Of a DNA stretch of 34,845 bases, positions 7,982-17,061 are shown one piece after another; position 1 is the stretch's first letter; each line of letters starts with the position of its first letter. The position numbers and the translations under genes were made by a program. This DNA comes from Holosporales bacterium (lineage in GTDB: Bacteria; Pseudomonadota; Alphaproteobacteria; UBA3830; JAIRMZ01): the NCBI GenBank assembly GCA_031279495.1, contig JAITIJ010000067.1:1-34845 (forward strand), given 5' to 3'. The notes beneath the pieces were generated by a model. It was given only the letters and a program-made list of their open reading frames with translations, searched no databases and was not told the DNA's origin.

Positions 7982-9256
7982 ATGCGACAGGTATACAAAG
8001 TTTTTGCTGTTCTCCTCAGTTTGAGTTGTGTGGTTTTCGCAACAAATGCGGCAGCAGCTACCATAAGAATAACCTGCCGAGCAAAAGGGCAGGAATTAGA
8101 ACTCTGCAAAAAGGCTGTACAGGAATGGGAGAAAAGGACAGGGAACGTCGTTGAAATTATCCCACTTCCGCAAAGTAGTAGCGAGGCATTTGTAGTAACG
8201 CAGCAACAACTTAGTGCTCAGACGTCAGATGTGGACATCTTCCAAGTCGATACGACATGGGTCTCTTTTCTTGCCGCGCATGTTGTGTCTTTAAAGTTGT
8301 ATTTTTCGCAACAAGAATTAGCTGCGCATTTCCCCGCCATTCTTCAGAACAATACGATTAACGGGGAGCTGATCGTGGCGCCATGGTATGCGGATGTCGA
8401 CTTGCTCTTTTACCGTAAAGATCTGTTGGAAAAATACGGGAAGCTTCCGCCTACTTCTTGGGAGGACCTTTTCCTTATCGCGCAGGAGATCCAAGAGTCC
8501 GAACGTGCTGCTGGAAACGGGCGTCTGTGGGGCTATGTATTCCGCGGCAAAGCTTATGAAGGCTTGATGTGTCATGTTGTTGAATGGATCGGAGCGTTCG
8601 GTGGAACGCTATACCCACCAGATATTGCGTGTATTATTGAGGTTTTTACGTTTATTGCGCAATTTATTCCAAAGATCTCTCCTGCTGGTACTTTGAATTA
8701 TGCTGAAGAGGATGTGCGAGGCGTCTTTCAATCAGGAAATGCTATATTTGCGAGCAATTGGCCCTATACGTGGGCGTTGACACAAACAGAAAACTCACCG
8801 GTCAAGGGAAAGGTGGGGATTTGTGTGTTGCCCAAGGGAGGCCAGCACGGAAAGTGCACAAGTGTGCTCGGCGGATGGGGATTGTGTGTGTCGCGCTATT
8901 CTCGCAATCAAGAGGCTGCCATTGATCTAGTCCGATGGCTGACACGTCCAGAAGAACAGCGTCGACGTGCTCTGCACGCCTCCTACTGCCCCACAATACG
9001 GCTTCTTTACCAAGATCCAGAGCTGCTTACAGCTAATCCTTTCTTCAGACAAGCAGGACAAGCGCTGGAAACGGTGATTCTGCGCCCATCGAGTTCCCTT
9101 GGCAGGTTCTACGCACAAGCGAGTGCTAGCATTGTGAATTTGGTGCAGAGAGTCCTTCTTTGCAGGATTGCGCCCGACATGGCGGCGCAAAGGTTGGAAA
9201 AGGATATTATAGGCTTTCATAAACGTGCTTCAGAAATGGCAACTACGAAAAACTGA
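7982..9256 (+). CDS. Carbohydrate ABC transporter substrate-binding protein (family 1, trehalose/maltose-like)
   Basis: Signal peptide MRQVYKVFAVLLSLSCVVFATNAAAA; TIRITCRAKGQELELCKKAVQEWEKRTGN, APWYADVDLLFYRKDLLEKYG. Confidence 0.88.
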   Translation: MRQVYKVFAVLLSLSCVVFATNAAAATIRITCRAKGQELELCKKAVQEWEKRTGNVVEIIPLPQSSSEAFVVTQQQLSAQTSDVDIFQVDTTWVSFLAAHVVSLKLYFSQQELAAHFPAILQNNTINGELIVAPWYADVDLLFYRKDLLEKYGKLPPTSWEDLFLIAQEIQESERAAGNGRLWGYVFRGKAYEGLMCHVVEWIGAFGGTLYPPDIACIIEVFTFIAQFIPKISPAGTLNYAEEDVRGVFQSGNAIFASNWPYTWALTQTENSPVKGKVGICVLPKGGQHGKCTSVLGGWGLCVSRYSRNQEAAIDLVRWLTRPEEQRRRALHASYCPTIRLLYQDPELLTANPFFRQAGQALETVILRPSSSLGRFYAQASASIVNLVQRVLLCRIAPDMAAQRLEKDIIGFHKRASEMATTKN

Positions 9257-9272
9257 AGAAGGAATTTAAAAA

Positions 9273-10532
9273 ATGAGAAAGATGGTTATGCCTGCCGTTT
9301 TTTTGTGCACATTATTGTTGGCAATCTTGTGCGGAAACCTGCTGCCAGATTCCGTTGCTTCCTTTTTCTATGCCGTCAGCCTTGCCATCAAAGAAGTTCT
9401 GATCTTTACACTGCCCTTTGTCGTTTTCGCTTTGATTTACACATCTTTCAGCAAAATTGGCGTTGGATCTATAAAATTTTTGCTGTTTATTCTTTTGTTG
9501 ATATGCCTTTCAAACTTTATCAACACTTTTATTTCCTATCTGTTAGGCTGTGTTTGTGTAAGAAACAATTTGGTGTCGTCCATTCAGCAGACAGCGCAGC
9601 AAGTGGTTCCTTCTTTGATTCCCGCGTTTTCATTTACTCTTCCTTCCCTCATATCTAATGATAGAGCTCTGTTGATTGGCGCTATTTTCGGAATTCTCAG
9701 CGCATTTTCCAAAAAGATTATAAGAGAAAAAGGGATACACGCTAACAATCAAAAGCTTCCTAATAATATTGTTTTCCGTCTTCTCAATAAGAAATATCCA
9801 TGCAATATTGTCTTGTGTTTCCTTGATACATTGACGGGCATTTTCTTCAAGGCATTGCTGCCGATCATGCCATTGTTCATATTCGGCACAACGTTAAAAT
9901 TAGAACGCGAAGGGATAATCTCCTCTGTTCTCTCTGAATATTTCGCTGTAGGAGGAATTTTTATCATCTCTGCATATGGTTATGTTGCTCTACAGCTGTT
10001 TATTGCTTCCAATTTCTGTATTGAACGGTGGCTGCAATATTTGAGGAATCTATTGCCGGCTATCATAACAGGATTTGGCTCTATGTCGAGCGCTGCAGCC
10101 CTGCCATTGTCTGTTAAAGCTGCGGAAGCCAACCTAAAGAATAAAAGCACTGCAGCTATAATCGTGCCTTGTTCTGTAAATGTGCATCTTGTAGGAGACT
10201 GCTTTTTCATTCCTCTTGTTGCATTGATTGTTTCTTTTTTATTCGGAAAAGGGCTTCCAGAGCTTTCAACATATTTAATGTTTGCCATGCATTTTGTTGT
10301 TGCAAAATTTGCTGTTGCCGCGGTACCAGGAGGCGGCATTCTTGTTATGCTGCCCATTCTAGAAAAATACCTTGATTTTAACGGGGACATGCTAGGGTTA
10401 ATTACAGGCTTGTATATTATGTTCGATTCTGTGATTACAGCGTGCAATGTCGCGGGGAATGGTGCATTCGCGATCATCTTTGATCGGCTTGCGGAAATGT
10501 TCTTATCCAAAGAACAAGCCACGCAAAGCTAA
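9273..10532 (+). CDS. Dicarboxylate/amino acid:cation symporter (DAACS family)
   Basis: Multiple TM; signature GFGSMSSAAALPLSVKAAE, VPCSVNVHLVGD, GGGILVMLPILEKY, DSVITACNVAGNGAFAII. Confidence 0.85.
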   Translation: MRKMVMPAVFLCTLLLAILCGNLLPDSVASFFYAVSLAIKEVLIFTLPFVVFALIYTSFSKIGVGSIKFLLFILLLICLSNFINTFISYLLGCVCVRNNLVSSIQQTAQQVVPSLIPAFSFTLPSLISNDRALLIGAIFGILSAFSKKIIREKGIHANNQKLPNNIVFRLLNKKYPCNIVLCFLDTLTGIFFKALLPIMPLFIFGTTLKLEREGIISSVLSEYFAVGGIFIISAYGYVALQLFIASNFCIERWLQYLRNLLPAIITGFGSMSSAAALPLSVKAAEANLKNKSTAAIIVPCSVNVHLVGDCFFIPLVALIVSFLFGKGLPELSTYLMFAMHFVVAKFAVAAVPGGGILVMLPILEKYLDFNGDMLGLITGLYIMFDSVITACNVAGNGAFAIIFDRLAEMFLSKEQATQS

Positions 10533-10540
10533 GTGTTCAA

Positions 10541-11449
10541 ATGAAAAAGTTTTCTTCTGCTAACCGTTCGATAACGCATCAGCGTTGTAGGACAGCATGG
10601 CTCTTCATGACACCCTGTCTTTTCGTATTGCTTTCGGTGGCAGCATGGCCTCTATTTCGAACATTTCTGTTTAGTCTGACAGATGCCCAACTCGGAGATA
10701 TTCCACATGCACAGTTTGTGGGATTTGCAAATTTTGCTGAGCTTTTCGCGGATGATAATTGGTGGAGTGCGGTTAAAAACACATTGCTGTTTGCAACGTT
10801 CTCAGTACCATGTGAGGCAATTCTTGGCCTTATGATCGCATTAGTTCTGCATAAAACCTTTATGGGTCGTGGTCTATTGCGTGCGGCGGTTCTGGTGCCA
10901 TGGGCAATCCCAACTATCGTTTCTGCCAGAATGTGGAGCTGGATGTTGCACGATGTGTATGGCGTTATAAACGAGCTTCTTGTTTGGATTGGGGCAATTG
11001 CAGCGCCGCTTCCGTGGACGGCAGCTCCCGAACTGAGCCTTATAACCATTGTACTTGTTGATGTGTGGAAAACAACACCGTTCATGGCCTTATTGTTACT
11101 TGCTGGTTTACAAGCTCTGCCGCAGGATTGTTTCGAAGCAGCTCTTGTTGATGGCGTTTCACGCAAGCGAATTTTTTTCCGGATTACTCTGCCACTGCTT
11201 AGGCCAACGCTTATTGTCGCACTGATCTTTCGAACGCTCGATGCGCTACGCATTTTTGACTTAGTATATATATTAAGCAGCGGAGATGCAGACACAGACA
11301 CGATGTCTGTCTACGCACGCCGACATTTTGTAGATTATGCCAATGTTGGACACGGATCAGCCGCGGCAGTGTGCCTATTTTTTATAGTGGCCTTGGTAAC
11401 GGTACTCTACATCAACATAGGACGGCACAATATCTTAGGAGAAGTATGA
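10541..11449 (+). CDS. Carbohydrate ABC transporter permease (MalF/UgpA-like)
   Basis: FLFSLTDAQLGDIPHAQFVGFANFAELFADDNWW...; EAA loop FEAALVDGVSRKRIFFRITLPLLRPTL. Confidence 0.92.
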   Translation: MKKFSSANRSITHQRCRTAWLFMTPCLFVLLSVAAWPLFRTFLFSLTDAQLGDIPHAQFVGFANFAELFADDNWWSAVKNTLLFATFSVPCEAILGLMIALVLHKTFMGRGLLRAAVLVPWAIPTIVSARMWSWMLHDVYGVINELLVWIGAIAAPLPWTAAPELSLITIVLVDVWKTTPFMALLLLAGLQALPQDCFEAALVDGVSRKRIFFRITLPLLRPTLIVALIFRTLDALRIFDLVYILSSGDADTDTMSVYARRHFVDYANVGHGSAAAVCLFFIVALVTVLYINIGRHNILGEV

Positions 11450-12294
11450 GCCACATAGTCTTAAAACTACAACAGAGAGCGCGCCATTTGTTTTTTTGTC
11501 TCTTTTGTGTGTTGATTGCATTGCTGTGTTTATTCCCCTTTTACTGGGCAATCGTTTCCTCCTTAAAAAGCGGAGCCGATATTTTTGCAACAGATCTTGT
11601 GCCAAAATGCATCACATTTCAAAATTACTACACTATTTTTCAGGATAGGACTTTTAGCTGCGCGCTTTTAAATTCAACGATCGTATCCTTTGTAACTGTG
11701 TGTATAGCTCTCGCATTGGCAGCTTTAGCCTCTTTTGCTCTTGCGCGCATTTCTTTTCGCGGTCGTAAACGGATTTTGATCGCGATTCTCAGTGTCACTA
11801 TGTTTCCTCAAGTGGCGGTTCTTTCGGGTATGTTTGAGCTTATCCGTACCTTAGGGCTGTACAACCAGCGTTCGGCGCTTATCTTGTCGTATATGACGGT
11901 GACGGTGCCGTTTACAGCATGGACGCTAACGAGTTTTATGCGTGAAGTTCCTAAAGAGCTAGAGGAAGCTGCTATTATAGACGGCGCAGGACACTTCACG
12001 ATCTTGACGAAGATCTTTCTTCCGATTGTATCTCCAGCCCTTGTGACGACAGGATTGCTCGCCTTTGTTGCCGCTTGGAACGAATTCCTGTTCGCGTTGA
12101 CATTTACGCTGACTAACGAGGTGAGGACAGTTCCTGTTGCTATCGCCATGTTGAGTGGTGCAAGCCAGCATGAGCTACCTTGGGGAAATATCATGGCAGC
12201 AAGCGTTCTTGTTACCCTGCCACTTGTTGCGCTTGTGCTGATTTTCCAACGTCGTATCATCTCTGGCTTAACTGCAGGCGCTGTCAAAGGATAG
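11446..12294 (+). CDS. Carbohydrate ABC transporter permease (MalG/UgpE-like)
   Basis: FPFYWAIVSSLKSGADIF; EAA loop LEEAAIIDGAGHFTILTKIFLPIVSPAL; ATGA overlap with upstream permease. Confidence 0.92.
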   Translation: MSHIVLKLQQRARHLFFCLFCVLIALLCLFPFYWAIVSSLKSGADIFATDLVPKCITFQNYYTIFQDRTFSCALLNSTIVSFVTVCIALALAALASFALARISFRGRKRILIAILSVTMFPQVAVLSGMFELIRTLGLYNQRSALILSYMTVTVPFTAWTLTSFMREVPKELEEAAIIDGAGHFTILTKIFLPIVSPALVTTGLLAFVAAWNEFLFALTFTLTNEVRTVPVAIAMLSGASQHELPWGNIMAASVLVTLPLVALVLIFQRRIISGLTAGAVKG

Positions 12295-12300
12295 GCAGAT

Positions 12301-13443
12301 ATGACGACGATCACGCTTAAAAATGTTACAAAAAGCGTCAAGGATCACATCATCATCGACGGTATTGGTTTGGTGATCACAGGAAATTCTTGCACAGCTT
12401 TGGTTGGTCCGTCTGGCTGCGGCAAATCTACACTTTTGCGTTTGATCTGTGGTCTTGAAGAGCCGACCACAGGAGAAATCTATATCGATGGCCAATGCGT
12501 GAATATGCGGCCCCCTGTAGAACGCGGCATCGCCATGGTGTTCCAATCCTATGCCCTGTACCCTCACATGACTGTATTTGACAATATGGCGTTCGCATTG
12601 AAGATTGCAGGATGTAGTAAGACCGACATTGCTCAACGAGTTCAACAGACCGCAAAAACTTTAAAAGTCGAGCACCTTCTGGATCGCAAACCTAAACAGC
12701 TTTCCGGAGGTCAGCGTCAACGCGTGGCGATAGGTCGCGCGATTGTACGACATCCTAAGGCCTTTCTTTTCGACGAGCCACTTTCTAATTTAGATGCCGC
12801 CCTAAGATCTGAAATGCGTTATGAACTCGCACGTCTTAAAGCTGATCTCAATACAACGATGGTGTATGTAACTCATGATCAAGAAGAAGCCATGACCCTA
12901 GCCGACACGATTGTGGTTATGCGTGATGGACGTGTTGAGCAGCAGGGTACACCTCTCGAGCTCTATCATCGTCCGAAAAATCTGTTTGTGGCGAGTTTTA
13001 TCGGCTCACCAACGATGAATTTTCTGCAGGCAACAGTTGATGCGTGGCAAGAAGACCACTGCCTACGCATTCGGTTTCGTTCTGATGAAACTCTTCTGGT
13101 GAAAGTGCCATTTGATGCCTTAGAAGGTAAGGAAGAGCTGTTTTCTGAAGGAAGCTCTCTTACAATTGGAGTTCGGCCGGAAAGTCTTGAAGAAGACGTA
13201 TCCTGCACTGATCAAGAAGGCGTCCGTTTGAACGGAACAGTATCCTTGGTTGAAAACTTCGGCAATGAAGCGTATGTGTACGTTACGTTGCAAAAAGGGG
13301 GGCACGTTAAAGTGCGTTTGGCTGGGAATTGTACTTATGAAGTTGGTCGTCGTATATCCCTCTTTCTTCCTCAATCAGATTGCCATATTTTTGACGCGAA
13401 CGGAGAAGCGGTGAGGCGTTTTAAAGAGGAATCTCTGTGTTAA
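12301..13443 (+). CDS. Carbohydrate ABC transporter ATP-binding protein (MalK/UgpC/MsmK-like)
   Basis: Walker A GPSGCGKST, signature LSGGQRQRVAIGRAIVRHPKAFLFDEPLSNLDA, C-terminal TOBE-like region. Confidence 0.95.
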   Translation: MTTITLKNVTKSVKDHIIIDGIGLVITGNSCTALVGPSGCGKSTLLRLICGLEEPTTGEIYIDGQCVNMRPPVERGIAMVFQSYALYPHMTVFDNMAFALKIAGCSKTDIAQRVQQTAKTLKVEHLLDRKPKQLSGGQRQRVAIGRAIVRHPKAFLFDEPLSNLDAALRSEMRYELARLKADLNTTMVYVTHDQEEAMTLADTIVVMRDGRVEQQGTPLELYHRPKNLFVASFIGSPTMNFLQATVDAWQEDHCLRIRFRSDETLLVKVPFDALEGKEELFSEGSSLTIGVRPESLEEDVSCTDQEGVRLNGTVSLVENFGNEAYVYVTLQKGGHVKVRLAGNCTYEVGRRISLFLPQSDCHIFDANGEAVRRFKEESLC

Positions 13444-13880
13444 CTGTAAAAATCCTAAAAGCGGTGCCTGATACAACATATTTTCCAACCTGTGCAACGA
13501 GTGGAAGTGCAGGTATGGATCTTTATGCAGCTATAAACCAGCCTATCGACATTCCGTCGCAGGAGCGCCGTTTGGTGGGAAGTGGCATCGCGATTGCGCT
13601 TCCTGTTGGATTCGAAGCCCAGATTCGATCACGCTCTGGCCTGGCGAGCAATCATGGCGTCGTCGTTTTAAATGCGCCAGGCACTATCGATAGCGATTAT
13701 CGAGGAGAGATCAAGGTCATTCTCGCCAATTTTGGTGATAAAACTTTTACTATAGAGCCTGGCATGCGCATTGCCCAGATGGTTGTTGCGCGTTACGAAC
13801 AGGTGTTGTGGGATTTGGTATCCGATTTGCCAGATACGGAACGTGGGGCAAGCGGTATAGGATCCTCAGGTGGATTCTGA
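13437..13880 (+). CDS. dut: dUTP diphosphatase
   Basis: AGMDLYAA, RSRSGLASNHGVVVLNAPGTIDSDYRGEIKVIL, RGASGIGSSGGF: trimeric dUTPase motifs. GTG start overlaps the ABC ATPase end. Confidence 0.95.
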   Translation: MLTVKILKAVPDTTYFPTCATSGSAGMDLYAAINQPIDIPSQERRLVGSGIAIALPVGFEAQIRSRSGLASNHGVVVLNAPGTIDSDYRGEIKVILANFGDKTFTIEPGMRIAQMVVARYEQVLWDLVSDLPDTERGASGIGSSGGF

Positions 13881-14359
13881 TGCGCATGCAGAAGTTCTTT
13901 TATGCGTGTTTTTGTTTCTGGATAAGCTCTTCTTCTTTTGCAACAAACGTGGATCCATATAGCGTCACCCTAAAAGCACGCGAAGCGAATGTGCGTGTGG
14001 GGCCCGGCAGTCGTTATCCTTTAGCTTGGAAATTTATACGTCCTGGCCTTCCATTGATGGTTCTTGCTGAAGTCGGCACCTGGCGAAAGATTCGTGATGT
14101 TGAAGGAGCAGAAGGCTGGATCCAGCAAAACATGATCACTGGACGCAGAACAGTTATGGTAATAGGGCAAAAGCGGGCGTTGCTGAAAAAGCCCGATCCA
14201 AATGCGGATGTCTTGGCGCATGTCGAGCCAGACGTTTGTGCACGCTTGCTCGAGATTCGTGGCAATTGGGTGCGCATCAGAATCGAACGCCTTAGCGGCT
14301 GGCTTCCTCGTGCACATGTATGGGGGATATCTAAAGAGGAAAAAGAGGGAAGGTTCTAA
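13880..14359 (+). CDS. Secreted bacterial SH3-domain protein
   Basis: Signal peptide MRMQKFFYACFCFWISSSSFA; SH3 pattern ANVRVGPGSRYPLAWKF...GTWRKIRDVEGAEGWI. TGATG overlap with dut. Confidence 0.8.
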   Translation: MRMQKFFYACFCFWISSSSFATNVDPYSVTLKAREANVRVGPGSRYPLAWKFIRPGLPLMVLAEVGTWRKIRDVEGAEGWIQQNMITGRRTVMVIGQKRALLKKPDPNADVLAHVEPDVCARLLEIRGNWVRIRIERLSGWLPRAHVWGISKEEKEGRF

Positions 14360-14541
14360 GACGATTGCGTGATGAAATAAGGCTCTCTGCGCAAATAAAG
14401 CAGAAGACAGCAGCAAGTCGACAGACCAACTCTTTATGTTCCCTTTCCTTGTGAACTATCACAAAATGTCCGGGGCGGGCCCCTTGCCATTATAATAAAG
14501 CTGTGATAGAGAAAACTGTTGTTAAGCTATAGGAATAGGGC

Positions 14542-14973
14542 ATGGCGAAAAAAGTTGCAGGGTATATTAAGCTCCAGGTGCCAGCGGGAAAGGCAAATCC
14601 TTCGCCGCCTATCGGGCCGGCTTTGGGACAACGCGGGCTGAATATCATGGATTTTTGCAAAGCTTTTAATGCTCAGACGCAGAATTTTGAGCCGGGAACA
14701 CCTCTTCCCGTTGTCATTTCGGCATACGTAGACCGTACATTCTCGTTTATTGTCAAAACGCCACCGGTAAGCTTTTTCTTGAAGAAGGCCGCAGGTATCG
14801 AGAAAGGTTCAAAGACAGCAGGTCGCGGAGGATTTATTGGAAAAGTAACGATGGCACAAGTTCGAGAAATTGCAGAAAAGAAAAAACAGGATCTGAATGC
14901 GTGGGACACCGAAGCTGCAGCGCAGATGGTCAAAGGCTCTGCGCGCTCTATGGGTCTTGAGGTTGTGGGGTAA
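14542..14973 (+). CDS. rplK: 50S ribosomal protein L11
   Basis: [46 protein letters not shown]. Confidence 0.98.
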   Translation: MAKKVAGYIKLQVPAGKANPSPPIGPALGQRGLNIMDFCKAFNAQTQNFEPGTPLPVVISAYVDRTFSFIVKTPPVSFFLKKAAGIEKGSKTAGRGGFIGKVTMAQVREIAEKKKQDLNAWDTEAAAQMVKGSARSMGLEVVG

Positions 14974-14974
14974 C

Positions 14975-15664
14975 ATGATCGGGAAGCGCCTTCGAAATAT
15001 CCTCAAGGACTTCGATCAAGAAAAATGCTATGCGTTGAAGGAAGCAGTGTCTTTCTTAAAGAAAGTATCTTCGGTGCACTTTGACGAAACGCTGGAAGTG
15101 GCAATTAATCTAAATATCGATTCTCGTAAAGCCGACCAGAATGTGCGAGGCATGGTTTCTATGCCTCATGGAACTGGTAAGATGGTACGTGTTGCAGTAT
15201 TTTGCAAGGGGCCAAAGATCGAAGAAGCGCTTGTGGCAGGAGCAGATCTCGCGGGTGCCGAAGATCTAGCCGAGAAAATTCAAGAAAGCATAGACTTCGA
15301 TGTGTGCATTGCAACACCAGATATGATGGGTGTTGTTGGACGCCTTGGAAAGATTCTCGGTCCGAAGGGGCTAATGCCGAATCCAAAGCTAGGGACCGTG
15401 ACAGTGGATGTCGCAACAGCTGTGAAGAACGCCAAAAGCGGTCAGGTTGAGTTCCGTACAGAAAAAGCTGGTATAGTGCATGCTGGACTATGTAAACTCA
15501 GCTTCTCTCCCGAGAAAATCGAAGAAACTGTCAAAGCTTTCGTTGGCGCGGTTGTGCGTGCCCGTCCTTCTGGGATAAAAGGGAGCTATATAAGAAAGGT
15601 CTCGTTATCGACAACAATGGGGCCTGGTATAAAGCTAGATTTAGGAGAAGTGAACAGCTTTTAG
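14975..15664 (+). CDS. rplA: 50S ribosomal protein L1
   Basis: Start ATG immediately after rplK stop; [48 protein letters not shown]. Confidence 0.97.
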   Translation: MIGKRLRNILKDFDQEKCYALKEAVSFLKKVSSVHFDETLEVAINLNIDSRKADQNVRGMVSMPHGTGKMVRVAVFCKGPKIEEALVAGADLAGAEDLAEKIQESIDFDVCIATPDMMGVVGRLGKILGPKGLMPNPKLGTVTVDVATAVKNAKSGQVEFRTEKAGIVHAGLCKLSFSPEKIEETVKAFVGAVVRARPSGIKGSYIRKVSLSTTMGPGIKLDLGEVNSF

Positions 15665-15680
15665 TGGTTTTAAAGGGCAT

Positions 15681-15930
15681 CTGTCAAAGACCGTCGGAGG
15701 AAAAACTTAAATGAGTTTCCTTCCTGAGGGATTCTGTACGAGGGAGCGCCGGAACAAAGTGGCAGGAAAGGTGTTTTGGGAAGCTTTCCCATCATCCTAA
15801 GGCTAAATTAGACTGAATGTTATTCAGTAGCCGCAACCCTCGAGTAGAGAAAAACCTGGAAGAAAGCTTGTCCGGCGCAGACGGAGCGAGTAGCGCTCTG
15901 CACAATTGTTCTGCGTCTTTTTCGTATCCG
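15681..15930 (+). promoter_or_regulatory. Ribosomal protein L10 leader (rplJL autoregulatory 5' UTR)
   Basis: CTGTCAAAGACCGTCGGA (5') can pair with TCCG-GCGCAG-ACGG (15871-15884): CCGU/ACGG and CGGA/UCCG helices separated by an asymmetric GCGCAG internal loop, the L10-leader architecture, located directly upstream of rplJ. Confidence 0.75.
15875..15921 (+). terminator. Possible attenuator in the L10 leader
   Basis: GCGCAGA (15875-15881) can pair with TCTGCGT (15910-15916), followed by CTTTTT; competing inner hairpin GAGCG-AGTAG-CGCTC. Confidence 0.35.
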
Positions 15931-15965
15931 GCAGGTTCTTTTAAAAAGGAGCATTAGGATATGTT

Positions 15966-16040
15966 ATGGATCGTGAAGAAAGAGAGAAATTTGTTGAGAA
16001 ACTCGTGCCAGAAGGACAAAGGTGGCTTGCTACAAAGTAG
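15966..16040 (+). CDS. 24-codon upstream ORF derived from tandem duplication of the rplJ start (possible leader peptide or pseudogene remnant)
   Basis: MDREEREKFVEKLVPEGQRWLATK* versus L10 start MDREEKKKFVEKIQRQ; DNA near-identical across ATGGATCGTGAAGA...GAAATTTGTTGAGAA. Confidence 0.55.
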   Translation: MDREEREKFVEKLVPEGQRWLATK

Positions 16041-16114
16041 CGATCTCTTCTTGTGCAGTTGCGTCTTTTCCTCATACATTCATCAGATCCGGTTAGGAAA
16101 AGCTAAGGCATATT

Positions 16115-16627
16115 ATGGATCGTGAAGAGAAAAAGAAATTTGTTGAGAAGATCCAACGCCAATTAGTGAATGGCGATTTGTTGGTCGTTTTGCATCAGAA
16201 AGGCCTCACGGTCGCAGAGGTGACTGATCTGCGCGCGCAGATGCGAGCTGAAGGGGCCTCTTATCTTGTTTCGAAAAACACACTTGCGCGTTTGGCGGTG
16301 AAAGATACGGCATTCTCTGGCGTTACAGACTTTCTGGAGGGGCCAACAGCGCTGGCGTTTTCTCCTTCGCCGGTTTCCATGGCAAAAGTGCTTTTTAATT
16401 ACGCAAAAACGCAAGGAGGGAAATTAGCAATCGTTGGGGGAAGCTATGAAGGGCGTACTCTCTCTTGTGCAGAGCTGGAAATGCTGTCACGCCTGCCCTC
16501 CATGGAAGCCTTGCGCGCAAAAATTATTGCTGTTATTCAAACGCCGATGCAGCGTGTGGCAGCAATACTCCAGGCTCCCGCTGAGCAACTTGCTCGCGTG
16601 ATGAATGCCTATGCCCAAAAAACATAA
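16115..16627 (+). CDS. rplJ: 50S ribosomal protein L10
   Basis: MDREEKKKFVEKIQRQLVNGDLLVVLHQKGLTVAEVTDLRAQMRAEGASYLVSKNTLARLA. Confidence 0.96.
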   Translation: MDREEKKKFVEKIQRQLVNGDLLVVLHQKGLTVAEVTDLRAQMRAEGASYLVSKNTLARLAVKDTAFSGVTDFLEGPTALAFSPSPVSMAKVLFNYAKTQGGKLAIVGGSYEGRTLSCAELEMLSRLPSMEALRAKIIAVIQTPMQRVAAILQAPAEQLARVMNAYAQKT

Positions 16628-16674
16628 AGGAGATGTTCGTGTTTAGAGTGGTTATTGGATAAGGGAAAAAGAAA

Positions 16675-17061
16675 ATGAGTGAAAATCTGCAAAAAATTGT
16701 TGATACGCTTTCGAAATTGACGGTAATGGAAGCTGCCGAACTTAGTAAAATGTTGGAAGAGACTTGGGGCGTTTCTGCTGCTGCTCCCGTTGCAGTTGCG
16801 GCGGTGGCAGCACCTGGTGATAACGCTGCGGCTCCTGCAGTTGAAGAAAAGACATCGTTCGACGTTGTCCTGACGGATGCAGGTGCTACGAAAATCAACG
16901 TTATCAAAGCTGTTCGCGAGATTACAGGGTTAGCCTTAACTGAGTCCAAGGCTCTTGTCGAATCGCCGCCAAAACCCGTTAAGGAGGGTGTCGCGAAAGA
17001 CGAGGCGGAGAAGATAAAGGCAAAGCTTGAAGCTGCTGGGGCAAAAGTTGAGCTTAAGTAA
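16675..17061 (+). CDS. rplL: 50S ribosomal protein L7/L12
   Basis: Ala-rich hinge then [48 protein letters not shown]. Confidence 0.97.
   Translation: MSENLQKIVDTLSKLTVMEAAELSKMLEETWGVSAAAPVAVAAVAAPGDNAAAPAVEEKTSFDVVLTDAGATKINVIKAVREITGLALTESKALVESPPKPVKEGVAKDEAEKIKAKLEAAGAKVELK

Noticed and set aside
10579-11301. 240-aa minus-strand ORF antisense to the ABC permease
   Set aside because: Shadow ORF opposite a well-supported gene; composition (Ser/Thr/Arg-rich) is typical of antisense frames.
14442-14541. TATAAT at about 14491-14496 as an rplK promoter
   Set aside because: No acceptable -35 at the right spacing (nearest TTGTGA is much too far upstream).
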